From Mobiluncus sp034180645 (GTDB taxonomy: Bacteria > Actinomycetota > Actinomycetes > Actinomycetales > Actinomycetaceae), in NCBI RefSeq assembly GCF_034180645.1, contig NZ_JAXFNY010000010.1:1-64000 (forward strand): a stretch of 64,000 nucleotides of DNA, in the 5' to 3' direction. Below, in pieces: positions 33,303 to 41,298 of the stretch. The notes below the pieces were generated by a model. It had not been told where the DNA came from. It searched no databases and was given only the letters and a program-made list of their open reading frames with translations. Within the stretch, counting starts at the first letter, position 1. Every line of letters starts with the position of its first letter. The position numbers were made by a program, and so were the translations under genes.

Positions 33303-35558
33303 GTGGCTGAAAGCAGCAACCCCGCAACCCCCCCTCGTTTCAACATGGGAGCCCAAAGGTTTTCCTCGTTTATGCCCGAAGATGATGGGTATCGTCCCCC
33401 TACGTTGACGGCTCAAGGTCGTGAGGACGTGGAACGCTTGCGGGCCAAGGTACGTAAACATAACCCTGGTTACATCTATACAAACGGGGTTTCCTTGCCG
33501 TCCCAGCTGCCCAGCGTGCCGGAACTGTTGGATGAACTAGCCAGCCACGTGCGTTCCGCCCGCAGTGACCATGACATTCCCAACACGCCCTTGCCCGAGG
33601 TCGAAACCTCCGAGCTTGCCAAGGCCGGTTTTGACTGGAAAGCCATTGCGGATTGCGCCATCGAGGCTCTCGAAACGGGATCCCGCCGGCCACTACCGCT
33701 GGCTAATGATCCCGCCGCAGCAGAGATTCCCGGTCTGAGTATCATTGCAGCCGCGCGGGCGTCTTCCGCCGCGGCTCCAACTCCTGAGATGCCAGCCGAA
33801 CCTGAACCTGAAACCTTGCCGACAGAAACTTCTGACCGTGGAGCCGACTGGCAGTCCAGTGAAACGACCTGGTCAGAAACAGCTGCAACCCCGACAGACG
33901 CGGCAGAACCTTTAGCTCCAGAAATCGGAGTACCTCTAGCTCACGCTCCTGAGGATGCGGTTGCTGAAACCGAGGCGCCGGAAGAAACCTTATCGCCGTT
34001 CGGAGAGCCGATGGCGGCAGGCGAATCTACCTCGGAAACGGCTGCACCCACTCTTGACCAAGAACTGCCTGATAGCGAGGCGCCGGAAGGCGCACAGGAC
34101 GAGGCCGAGCCTTGGTCTGAGCCCGAAGAGCATGCGGCCACTGACGCTGAAGAAATCGAGCTTCCTGAAGAATTGCCTGAACAGCTACCTGAGGAACTAC
34201 CCGAAGAATTATCTGAGCAACAGCCTGAGGACCTGCTGGAACAATTGCCTGACGAACTTTCCGAGGAATTGCCCGAGGCGCTGCCTGAGGAGTTTCCCGT
34301 TGAGCCAGCGGACGGTGAATCGGCCGAACAGACTCTCGCCGCGGAACTCTCCGCCGCAGAGGATTTGGTCGGTCAGCGTGTCTACGACGATGACGTGCTG
34401 GAGTCCGAAGGTAACGATGACGAACTTTACGTAGGTGACGTGGAAGGCGAGATGGCGCATTGGGCTGTCACCCCCGAGGAACCTGAGGAAGTCCTCCCGT
34501 TAGAGCCCGACCAGCCCGCGGTCGCGTCAGATGAGGCACCGGCCGAGGTGGCTTCTGAAACTGAACTTGAGGCCACTCCTGAACAAACCGCTCTGCCCGA
34601 GGACGCGGAAGTCGCCGCGGAACTACCGGCAGCCGCACTGCTGGAGGAAACGGAGATTAATGAGCCCCAAATCGAGACGGAGCTGACTCTGCAAGATTCC
34701 GCCCCCGAGGAGCCGGTGGATGAGGTCAGCCCTGAACTTACGGAGGAAACCCTGGTTGAGGAAACGGAACCGGCTGAGATTCCTGAGACGGAGATCCCTG
34801 AGGAACTCCCGGAGATGCTGACTCCGGCAGCCGAGACGGAAGAAACCTTCGCCGAAACAGATGTTGACTTGGTGGATCTGGATTTGGGCGAGTTGGACGA
34901 TTTGGAACTCGATCTCGAGTCGGCTGAGATTGAGACGCCGGAAGAACCCAGTCTTGATGGGCCGATGGAAGAATTCGCCGATGCCGAGCTGGCAGAGGCA
35001 GCTGAACTCGCGGACGAAAGTCCCGCCGAATTGCCCGGGGACGTCCAAACTTCGCAGGAAACGGCTTTGCCTGGTAGTGAGGCCATTGGGATGGAGGAGC
35101 CGGATGCTTCCCAAGATTCAGATTGGGCCAATCAGGAAGAAATCGATTTGGGAGATTTTGCCGATTCAGAGTCCGAAGTTCCGGCCGAACTGCCAGTCGA
35201 CATGTCAGACGAGCTGACCGAGGGGGACACCGCTGAGGAAAGTGAAGGGACTGAGCCGGCCGCTGCTGACTTGCCTTACCTGGGTGAAAACGCCGAGGAA
35301 ATGCTGGCCCAAGCCAATCAGGCTGAAACGGAAGGTGATGAGGAGGAACTATCCTTCGAGATTCCCCAGGTACAAGGCGACATTCCAGAAGCTATGCAGG
35401 AGGGATACCCCGAATGGGATCCGACCGCAAGTGCAGAGGGCGTGCCAGGCGCTGACGAAGAGCTGTTCGCAGCTGGTTACGAAGATGCCGAAGCCGCGGT
35501 CGAGCCAGTCAAACAGGGATTCTTTTCCCGGCTTTTCTCCAAGAGGTCAAAGAAGTAA
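33303..35558 (+). CDS. Glu/Pro-rich acidic repeat protein, function unknown
   Basis: A 751-residue protein I do not recognise. Residues 1 to about 155 are ordinary in composition, with GYIYTNGVSLPSQLPSVPELLDELASHV. The rest, to about residue 735, is dominated by Glu, Pro, Ala, Asp and Leu, with a tandem block of the unit (P/S)EEL at about 285-335 (LPEELPEQLPEELPEELSEQ), then irregular acidic sequence. The C-terminus turns basic (FFSRLFSKRSKK). No signal peptide or membrane segment is evident, so it is presumably cytoplasmic and strongly acidic. It starts at a GTG with AAGGAG upstream, and a TAGAAT box at 33249-33254 is a possible -10. The signal-peptidase-like gene follows after 58 bases. Confidence 0.8.
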   Translation: MAESSNPATPPRFNMGAQRFSSFMPEDDGYRPPTLTAQGREDVERLRAKVRKHNPGYIYTNGVSLPSQLPSVPELLDELASHVRSARSDHDIPNTPLPEVETSELAKAGFDWKAIADCAIEALETGSRRPLPLANDPAAAEIPGLSIIAAARASSAAAPTPEMPAEPEPETLPTETSDRGADWQSSETTWSETAATPTDAAEPLAPEIGVPLAHAPEDAVAETEAPEETLSPFGEPMAAGESTSETAAPTLDQELPDSEAPEGAQDEAEPWSEPEEHAATDAEEIELPEELPEQLPEELPEELSEQQPEDLLEQLPDELSEELPEALPEEFPVEPADGESAEQTLAAELSAAEDLVGQRVYDDDVLESEGNDDELYVGDVEGEMAHWAVTPEEPEEVLPLEPDQPAVASDEAPAEVASETELEATPEQTALPEDAEVAAELPAAALLEETEINEPQIETELTLQDSAPEEPVDEVSPELTEETLVEETEPAEIPETEIPEELPEMLTPAAETEETFAETDVDLVDLDLGELDDLELDLESAEIETPEEPSLDGPMEEFADAELAEAAELADESPAELPGDVQTSQETALPGSEAIGMEEPDASQDSDWANQEEIDLGDFADSESEVPAELPVDMSDELTEGDTAEESEGTEPAAADLPYLGENAEEMLAQANQAETEGDEEELSFEIPQVQGDIPEAMQEGYPEWDPTASAEGVPGADEELFAAGYEDAEAAVEPVKQGFFSRLFSKRSKK

Positions 35559-35616
35559 CGTCGAAGGACCGCAAGCAGTAGCCAATAACAGGTAAAATAG
35601 CAGTAATCTCAGGGAG

Positions 35617-36297
35617 GTGAGCCCAGACATGACCACGCAGGCCAACCGCATTGTTTCGCTGCTGAACAAGCAGTCTCAGCACCCTTTGCGTAATGCAATC
35701 TTATTCATGATTGGCTGGGTCATCCTGGTTCTGGTGGGCATGACTTTCATCATGACCACCGTGATTCCTCGCACCCAAGGCTACGTCGCCACGACCATAC
35801 CTGACGATTCTATGAATCCGACTTTCTCCCAATCGGATGTGTTGCTGTTCCAAAAGCTGCGCCAGCAGGGAGCCCAACAGCTCAATCCGGGTGACGTTAT
35901 TGCTTATCAGCCGACCGAAGCGGTGAAATACGAGATTGCGCGAGTCAGCGAAGTCATGGGTTCCGGCGACGAGATGCAGTTCGGCGTCAAGTCTGACAAT
36001 CCCCAGGCGCAGGCCAGTGATGAAACAGTCACTCTGGATATGGTTCGCGGTGAGTTTCGTTACAAGGTTCCTTTCTTCGGGCTCCTGTTCCCGTTGCTTC
36101 CGCCTCCGGCAGTCTCATTCGTGCTGATTTTTGTGGCCCAGCTGCTGCTAATTTATGCCGGCTGGCAAATTGGCACCTCCATGATTAATGCTCGTGATCC
36201 GCAACGTCAGGCGCGGGCGGCACGGCTGCGGACCGCGGCTTTGGCCGGTAACTTGGAAACGACTCGGCAGCGGTTGCGCCGTCAAGGTCTCAAGTAG
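35617..36297 (+). CDS. Signal-peptidase-like (S26B) membrane protein lacking the expected His
   Basis: A 226-residue protein with a membrane segment at about 22-45 and a second at about 150-178, as in SipW/Sec11-type signal peptidases. The Ser motif is present as DDSMNPTF (Ser61), and the later KSDN (Asp123) fits the third catalytic motif. In the general-base position, normally His or Lys in (I/V)(H/K)RV, it reads EIARV, with Ala104. Activity is therefore doubtful, unless Lys100, four residues earlier, substitutes. It may act on, or bind, a specific exported protein. A GGGAGGTGAG ribosome-binding site precedes the ATG. Family membership is likely; catalysis is uncertain. Confidence 0.8.
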   Translation: MSPDMTTQANRIVSLLNKQSQHPLRNAILFMIGWVILVLVGMTFIMTTVIPRTQGYVATTIPDDSMNPTFSQSDVLLFQKLRQQGAQQLNPGDVIAYQPTEAVKYEIARVSEVMGSGDEMQFGVKSDNPQAQASDETVTLDMVRGEFRYKVPFFGLLFPLLPPPAVSFVLIFVAQLLLIYAGWQIGTSMINARDPQRQARAARLRTAALAGNLETTRQRLRRQGLK

Positions 36298-36369
36298 TCC
36301 ACCGGGGTAATTCTCAAGTTTTCCCTCGTCTGGGCTCAGCTTTGGCCATCTTGGCGGAGAGTCTCTGAT

Positions 36370-36399
36370 TTGGTGTTTTGCGGATTAAAGGTTTAGAAT
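36370..36399 (+). promoter_or_regulatory. Promoter of the infA operon
   Basis: TTGGTG (36370-36375) and TAGAAT (36394-36399), spaced by 18 bases, form a plausible promoter. The gap to infA is about 90 bases. It would drive infA-rpmJ-rpsM-rpsK-rpoA-rplQ. Confidence 0.5.
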
Positions 36400-36488
36400 C
36401 AACTTTTGGACTGTCTAACGGTGGGGGTTCCTGCCTGAGGACAGATTCTAAAGATCCAAAAGACATTTTCGGAGGATTGGTTAGCCCT

Positions 36489-36710
36489 ATGGGGAAAAAA
36501 GACGGAGTCATCGAGGTCGAAGGTACAGTAGTTGAGGCCTTGCCTAATGCGATGTTCCGGGTGCAACTGGCCAATGAGCATGTGGTTTTGGCGCATATCT
36601 CAGGAAAGATGCGCCAGCATTACATCCGTATCCTGCCTGAGGATCGTGTGGTAGTCGAGTTGAGTCCTTACGACCTCACTCGAGGCCGTATAGTGTATCG
36701 CTACAAGTAA
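36489..36710 (+). CDS. infA: Translation initiation factor IF-1
   Basis: OB-fold factor that blocks the ribosomal A site during initiation. The ATG gives MGKKDGVIEVEGTVVEALPNAM and a 73-residue product, the family length; reading further upstream would add non-family sequence. HISGKMRQHYIRILPEDRVVVELSPYDLTRGRIVYRYK is fully conserved. GGAGG lies 13-14 bases upstream, a rather long spacing. Confidence 0.97.
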   Translation: MGKKDGVIEVEGTVVEALPNAMFRVQLANEHVVLAHISGKMRQHYIRILPEDRVVVELSPYDLTRGRIVYRYK

Positions 36711-36733
36711 AATGGCCTAACTCGGAGGAAATG

Positions 36734-36847
36734 ATGAAGGTTAACCCCAGCGTTAAACCCATCTGTGACAAGTGCAAGGTGATTCGCCGGCACGGTCGCG
36801 TGATGGTGATTTGCGAAAACCCGCGTCACAAGCAGCGTCAGGGCTAA
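36734..36847 (+). CDS. rpmJ: 50S ribosomal protein bL36
   Basis: A 37-residue zinc-type L36, MKVNPSVKPICDKCKVIRRHGRVMVICENPRHKQRQG with all four metal ligands (CDKC, C, H). The ATG at 36734 is preferred over one immediately before it because it matches the family start and gives a 5-base spacing from GGAGG. It lies between infA and rpsM, its usual place. Confidence 0.96.
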   Translation: MKVNPSVKPICDKCKVIRRHGRVMVICENPRHKQRQG

Positions 36848-37032
36848 GTCCCGGCGCGTCGCTCCCGGCGCACGACCCGATTTGGGTCAAGCACCCGCCA
36901 GCGGCCAATCGTTTCACCTGGAGTTTCAGGTGTTGCGTGAGCCGTAACCCTCGGTATCAGGGGCCGAGGCCGCGCTATTGACAGTGTGGGAGGCAGGGTG
37001 ACGGCCTCTGAATAAGAAAACAGGAGAAATAC
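36848..37032 (+). promoter_or_regulatory. rpsM leader with alternative hairpins
   Basis: No gene is visible. Three helices can be drawn: CACCTG/CAGGTG (36915-36932), CCTCGG/CCGAGG (36949-36969) and GAGGCCG/CGGCCTC (36966-36972 with 37012-37018). The second and third share bases and cannot form together, which is typical of, but does not prove, regulated leaders. An AACAGGAGAA ribosome-binding site follows, upstream of rpsM. Confidence 0.4.
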
Positions 37033-37407
37033 ATGGCACGCCTGGTAGGTGTGGATTTGCCGCGCGAAAAGCGCATGGAAATCGCTTTAACATATATTTA
37101 CGGGATTGGACGTACCCGCGCGAAGGAAACCTTGGAAGCGACCGGTGTGAGCCCGGATACGCGCGTCAAGGACCTTACTGAAGACGAATTGATTGCTTTG
37201 CGCGATTTCATTCAGGCCAACTACAAGGTCGAGGGTGATTTGCGCCGTGAAGTTGCTGCGGATATTCGCCGCAAGATTGAAATCAACTGCTATCAAGGGC
37301 GTCGTCACCGCGCAGGCTTGCCGGTTCATGGCCAACGCACCAAGACTAATGCGCGTTCCCGCAAGGGACCCAAGCGCACCGTTGCCGGTAAGAAGAAAGC
37401 GAAGTAA
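37033..37407 (+). CDS. rpsM: 30S ribosomal protein uS13
   Basis: Head protein that contacts the P-site tRNA and uL5. It has 124 residues with MARLVGVDLPREKRMEIALTYIYGIGRTRAKE, a helix-two-turn-helix fold, and the basic C-terminal HGQRTKTNARSRKGPKRTVAGKKKAK. It is followed after 12 bases by rpsK. Confidence 0.98.
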   Translation: MARLVGVDLPREKRMEIALTYIYGIGRTRAKETLEATGVSPDTRVKDLTEDELIALRDFIQANYKVEGDLRREVAADIRRKIEINCYQGRRHRAGLPVHGQRTKTNARSRKGPKRTVAGKKKAK

Positions 37408-37419
37408 GGGGGATAAATC

Positions 37420-37815
37420 ATGGCAGGTAAGCCTCAAGCCACTAAATCGCGCCGCAAGGAACGTAAGAACGTTACCGAAGGCAATGCTTATATCAAATCC
37501 ACATTCAATAACACCATCGTGTCCATTACGGATCCGTCCGGTGCTGTTATTGCTTGGTCGTCCTCCGGTCAGGTCGGTTTCAAGGGCTCGCGTAAGTCGA
37601 CGCCGTTCGCAGCGCAGTTGGCTGCTGAAGCCGCGGCTCGGCGCGCGCAGGAATTTGGTCTGAAAAAGGTTGACGTTTTCGTCAAGGGTCCGGGTTCTGG
37701 TCGTGAAACCGCGATTCGTACCCTGACTGCTACCGGTCTGGAAGTTGGTTCCATCCAGGATGTAACTCCGCAGGCTCACAACGGCTGCCGCCCTCCGAAG
37801 CGTCGCCGCGTCTGA
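37420..37815 (+). CDS. rpsK: 30S ribosomal protein uS11
   Basis: Platform protein. It has 131 residues, with KNVTEGNAYIKSTFNNTIVSITDPSGAVIAWSSSGQVGFKGSRKSTPFAAQLAAE and the C-terminal VTPQAHNGCRPPKRRRV intact. In many actinobacteria rpsD follows; here the next gene is rpoA, after 164 bases without a recognisable gene. Confidence 0.98.
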   Translation: MAGKPQATKSRRKERKNVTEGNAYIKSTFNNTIVSITDPSGAVIAWSSSGQVGFKGSRKSTPFAAQLAAEAAARRAQEFGLKKVDVFVKGPGSGRETAIRTLTATGLEVGSIQDVTPQAHNGCRPPKRRRV

Positions 37816-37979
37816 TTGCGCTTGTACGGGCCGATTAGCCGCTGGTGGACCTCACCAGGGACAAACGGCAGCTCAAGCGGTTCTGGAAAATTACTTACAA
37901 CCTAAAATACTCAAATCCCTTCGCCAAGGATTTGGAGCCTGAACCGGTGTGGTGGCGGATGCCGGAAAGGAAATCAACA

Positions 37980-38966
37980 GTGCTTATTCAAGCGCAACCG
38001 AAGCTGACTGAAGAAGTTATAAATGACCAGCGCTCTCGTTTTACGATAGAGCCTTTGGAACCGGGTTTCGGGTACACTCTGGGAAATTCCCTGCGTCGCA
38101 CCCTGCTGTCCTCGATTCCGGGTTCGGCAGTGACCTCTATCAAGATTGAGGGGGCTTTGCACGAATTCACGACCCTGCCGGGTGTGAAAGAGGACGTGAC
38201 TCAGATTGTTTTGAACATCAAGGAAATCGTCCTGTCCTCGGATAATGATGAGCCCGTGGTGATGTATCTGCGCAAGACCGGGGAAGGCGAGGTCACCGTG
38301 GGTGACATTATGCCTCCGGCTGGCGTGGTGATTCACAACCCGGAACAGCACATTGCCACGTTGAACAAAGACGGCAAGCTGGAAATCGAATTGACAGTGG
38401 AACGCGGCCGCGGCTACGTTTCCGCGTCTCAGAACAAGGACCCGGAAGCCGAGATTTCTCGTATTCCCGTGGATTCCATCTATTCTCCAGTTCTTAAGGT
38501 GTCCTACCGCGTGGAGGCCACTCGTGTGGAACAGCGCACTGACTTCGATCGTTTGGTCGTCGATGTGGAAACCAAGAAAGCCATTCTTCCGCGTGACGCG
38601 ATGGCTTCCGCGGGCAAGACCCTGGTGGAACTGTTCGGGCTAGCTCGCGACTTGAACCACGATGCCGAAGGCATCGAATTGGGGCCGTCCGGTAACGATG
38701 CAGCTCTGGCTGAAGATTTGGCTATGTCTGTTGAGGACTTGGATCTGACCTCCCGGGCGTTGAATTGCCTGACTCGTGAAGGCATTAACACGGTAGGCGA
38801 CCTGGTGGCTCGGTCCCAGGCAGATTTGCTGGATATCCGTAACTTTGGTCAGAAATCCATTGATGAAATCAAGGAAAAACTGGCTGGGATGGGGATGTCT
38901 TTGAAAGACACCCCGATGCCTGCTGTCGAAGGCGCGGACATGCCCCAGTTCAGTGATGAAAACTAA
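37980..38966 (+). CDS. rpoA: DNA-directed RNA polymerase subunit alpha
   Basis: Assembly platform of RNA polymerase. The 328-residue product has LTEEVINDQRSRFTIEPLEPGFGYTLGNSLRRTLLSSIPG at the N-terminus and the C-terminal domain SRALNCLTREGINTVGDLVARSQADLLDIRNFGQKSIDEIKEKL, which binds UP elements and regulators. The GTG start gives V-LIQAQPKL, the family N-terminus, with GGAAAGGAAA 7 bases upstream. In-frame sequence upstream (to 37845) is open but has no family resemblance, so longer starts are rejected. Confidence 0.96.
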   Translation: MLIQAQPKLTEEVINDQRSRFTIEPLEPGFGYTLGNSLRRTLLSSIPGSAVTSIKIEGALHEFTTLPGVKEDVTQIVLNIKEIVLSSDNDEPVVMYLRKTGEGEVTVGDIMPPAGVVIHNPEQHIATLNKDGKLEIELTVERGRGYVSASQNKDPEAEISRIPVDSIYSPVLKVSYRVEATRVEQRTDFDRLVVDVETKKAILPRDAMASAGKTLVELFGLARDLNHDAEGIELGPSGNDAALAEDLAMSVEDLDLTSRALNCLTREGINTVGDLVARSQADLLDIRNFGQKSIDEIKEKLAGMGMSLKDTPMPAVEGADMPQFSDEN

Positions 38967-39000
38967 CTTTTGAGACAAGATTTAAGGAGAATCAAGAATT

Positions 39001-39549
39001 ATGCCTAAGCCCACGAAAGGCCCCCGTTTGGGTGGTAGTCCGTCTCATGAGCGGATTATGCTCGCGAACCTGGCTTGCGCCCTGTTTGAAAATGAATCTG
39101 TAACGACCACCGAGGCTCGCGCCAAGCGTCTTCAGCCGCTGGCTGAGAAGCTCATTACCAAGGCTCGCCGCGGTGATTTGCACGCTCGCCGTCAGGTGCT
39201 GTCCAAGCTGCACAACAAGGCCGTGGTCGCCAAGTTGTTCGAGGAAATCGCTCCGGCCATTGATAAAGACCGTGAGGGTGGTTGCACTCGCATCGTAAAG
39301 ATGGGATACCGCAAGGGCGACAATGCTCCTCTGGCGGAAATCTCTTTGGTGCTCGAAGGCGTCGAAAAGAAGAAGAAAGCTAAGCCGGCCACACCGAAGA
39401 AGGCTGCTGCCAAGCCGGAAGAAGCTAAGCCGGAAGAAACCAAGGCCGAATCTGAAGCGAAAGATGCCGCAGAGGAAAAGCCCGAAACTCCTGTAGAGGA
39501 AAAGGCTGAAGCTAAGGCGGAGGAAACTCCCGAAGAAAAGGCCGAATAA
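39001..39549 (+). CDS. rplQ: 50S ribosomal protein bL17 with acidic/Lys-rich C-terminal extension
   Basis: Tunnel-exit protein. Residues 1 to about 118 are the normal L17 (MPKPTKGPRLGGSPSHERIMLANLACALFENESVTTTEARAKRLQPLAEKLIT). A tail of about 60 residues rich in Glu, Lys, Ala and Pro follows (EEKPETPVEEKAEAKAEE), far beyond the usual C-terminus. It ends the alpha operon; a strong terminator follows. Confidence 0.96.
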   Translation: MPKPTKGPRLGGSPSHERIMLANLACALFENESVTTTEARAKRLQPLAEKLITKARRGDLHARRQVLSKLHNKAVVAKLFEEIAPAIDKDREGGCTRIVKMGYRKGDNAPLAEISLVLEGVEKKKKAKPATPKKAAAKPEEAKPEETKAESEAKDAAEEKPETPVEEKAEAKAEETPEEKAE

Positions 39550-39566
39550 GCCGACTCATTTTCCGC

Positions 39567-39603
39567 AGGGCTGGGTTCACAGGACCCAGCCCTCCGGTTT
39601 TTT
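39567..39603 (+). terminator. Terminator of the alpha operon
   Basis: AGGGCTGGGT (39567-39576) pairs perfectly with ACCCAGCCCT (39584-39593) around a 7-base loop, then CCGG and seven T's. It begins 18 bases after rplQ. Confidence 0.94.
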
Positions 39604-39649
39604 ATCAGATGCGCCACAAATTCGTCGCGAAACAGGGAGGATGGATATT

Positions 39650-39733
39650 ATGTCCAGCAGCCCTAGAGTGAACGCAGATTCAGTCCGCATGACACCGCCA
39701 CCGGGCTGCGTCGTGGGGCTCAGGGGGAAGTAA
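39650..39733 (+). CDS. Short upstream ORF coupled to truA (27 residues)
   Basis: An ATG with the strong ribosome-binding site AGGGAGGATGGAT opens 27 codons (MSSSPRVNADSVRM, then PPPGCVVGLRGK) that end in TAATG, the stop sharing one base with the truA start. No homologue is recognised. Its value may lie in translational coupling or as a leader, since truA itself has only a weak site (GGGGGAAG). It could equally be chance. Confidence 0.4.
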   Translation: MSSSPRVNADSVRMTPPPGCVVGLRGK

Positions 39734-40629
39734 TGCGCATACGCCTGGATATTCGCTATGATGGGACACCGTTTCACGGTTGGGCCGTCCAGCCCGGACT
39801 GCCTACGGTGCAGGGCGCCCTCCAATCCGCTCTGGCGGTGATCTTTCGGCAACCTGTGGAACTTACGGTGGCGGGACGCACCGATGCTGGGGTTCATGCC
39901 ACCGGGCAAGTGGCCCATTTCACCGTGCCGGATTCGGAAAACCACACAGTTTCCCCCGAAACTTTGGCGCTGCGGCTGGGAGCGGTATTGCGGGCGGTGC
40001 TGAGCGGAAATCTGGCTAGCCCGGTGGAGGATGCATCATCTGCTTATCCCCAGGACGCCGTGGATGCGTTGGTGGTGACCGCGGCGAGAGTGGTGCCGGA
40101 AAGTTTCGATGCGAGGTTTTCGGCTTTGGCGCGCCATTACGCGTACCGCATTGTTGATGACGTGGCAGCGCGCAACCCGTTGACCCGCAACTGCTGTTGG
40201 TGGTATCCGACCTCGTTGGACCCGGCTGCTATGAATGCGAGCGCCACAGTACTGTTGGGGGAACACGACTTCGCGGCTTTCTGTAAACCGCGCGAGGGCG
40301 CCACCACGATCCGAAACTTGCAACAGTTAGAGATACTGCGAATCGAACCGGGAATCATAGAAATCCGGGTGTGCGCCGATGCCTTTTGTCACTCTATGGT
40401 GCGCTCCCTGGTGGGCGCGTTGACTGAAGTAGGACGTGCTAAACGGGACACAGCCTGGCTGGCAGGAGCGTTGGCCGCCAAAGCGCGCATCCCAGACATT
40501 CCGGTCGCTCCCGCCCTGGGATTGACCCTCACCGGGGTTGATTACCCCCAAAGCGCGGCGGAACTGCTCGCTCGACAACAAACCACGCGGGCACGGCGAG
40601 ACTGCGGTTGTCAGCCAAAACACGACTGA
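39733..40629 (+). CDS. truA: tRNA pseudouridine synthase A
   Basis: Makes pseudouridine at positions 38-40 of tRNA anticodon stems. The catalytic Asp51 is in AGRTDAGVHATGQV; MRIRLDIRYDGTPFHGWAVQPGLPTVQGAL and FCHSMVRSLVGALTEVGRAK are typical. The product is 298 residues, a little longer than E. coli TruA, with an insertion around 90-110. The usual position is after rplQ. The end is convergent with the minus-strand GtrA-like gene. Confidence 0.93.
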   Translation: MRIRLDIRYDGTPFHGWAVQPGLPTVQGALQSALAVIFRQPVELTVAGRTDAGVHATGQVAHFTVPDSENHTVSPETLALRLGAVLRAVLSGNLASPVEDASSAYPQDAVDALVVTAARVVPESFDARFSALARHYAYRIVDDVAARNPLTRNCCWWYPTSLDPAAMNASATVLLGEHDFAAFCKPREGATTIRNLQQLEILRIEPGIIEIRVCADAFCHSMVRSLVGALTEVGRAKRDTAWLAGALAAKARIPDIPVAPALGLTLTGVDYPQSAAELLARQQTTRARRDCGCQPKHD

Positions 40630-40671
40630 GCAAATTCCTACCCCAGCCGTGAGGCATCGTTCACTGGTGGC

Positions 40672-41283
40672 TTATTCCGCGGCGGATACGCTTTTTTGCC
40701 GGCTCTTTTCGGCCTGCTTTACCGCCAGAGAATTCGTGTTTTCCGAACCGCGGAACACCACGAACTTCCACCACAAGAACTCGCCGACAAAGTTCAGCAA
40801 CAAACTGATGCCTTTCAGCAACCAGTCAGCCCACCCCATATTGGACAGAATTTGTCCGCCCCAGGACGTCAGAGGGATAAAGAACACATAGAACAAGGCG
40901 ACCTTGAGCATCGCGATGGGAACGTTATTCGCTGACTTGAAAGTGAAATGGCGGTTGACCGTGAAGTTATAGATAACCGACAGGGCGATGGAAACCGATT
41001 GCGACACCCAGAACGGGAACCACCCCGTCAGGGAGTTTATCCATACCATCAGGGCGAAGCTGGCGACCTCGACCCCGGCGGCGGTGATAGACAGAAGAGT
41101 AAACTTGATGGCTTGAATGAGGGCGGCTTTGCCTTTTGAAGCCTGGCCGACCACAATCGCATCAGGGTTGCTCGGGGGAGGGGCTGGGGCTGTCTGTTCA
41201 GCGCCAGAGGGCGTTGCCCCCGAGGGGACATCGGGGGAGTTGTCTGGCTGCTCCGGTGGGGTTGGAGAATCCGTCTGTGTCAT
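40672..41283 (-). CDS. GtrA-family membrane protein
   Basis: A 203-residue protein. Residues 1-45 are Pro/Ser/Thr-rich and cytoplasmic; four hydrophobic segments follow, with the GtrA signature sequences FTLLSITAAGVEVASFALMVWI, SIALSVIYNFTVNRHFTFKS and LNFVGEFLWWKFVVF. GtrA-like proteins are thought to flip polyprenyl-linked sugars during cell-surface glycan glycosylation. It is downstream of, and separated by only 15 bases from, the FGGY kinase on the same strand, but no glycosyltransferase is seen nearby. Confidence 0.88.
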   Translation of the reverse strand: MTQTDSPTPPEQPDNSPDVPSGATPSGAEQTAPAPPPSNPDAIVVGQASKGKAALIQAIKFTLLSITAAGVEVASFALMVWINSLTGWFPFWVSQSVSIALSVIYNFTVNRHFTFKSANNVPIAMLKVALFYVFFIPLTSWGGQILSNMGWADWLLKGISLLLNFVGEFLWWKFVVFRGSENTNSLAVKQAEKSRQKSVSAAE

Positions 41284-41298
41284 AGTGGTAATCCTTTG

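Noticed and set aside
37845..37979. Upstream in-frame extension of rpoA
   Set aside because: It has no resemblance to RpoA, and the GTG at 37980 has both a ribosome-binding site and the family N-terminus.
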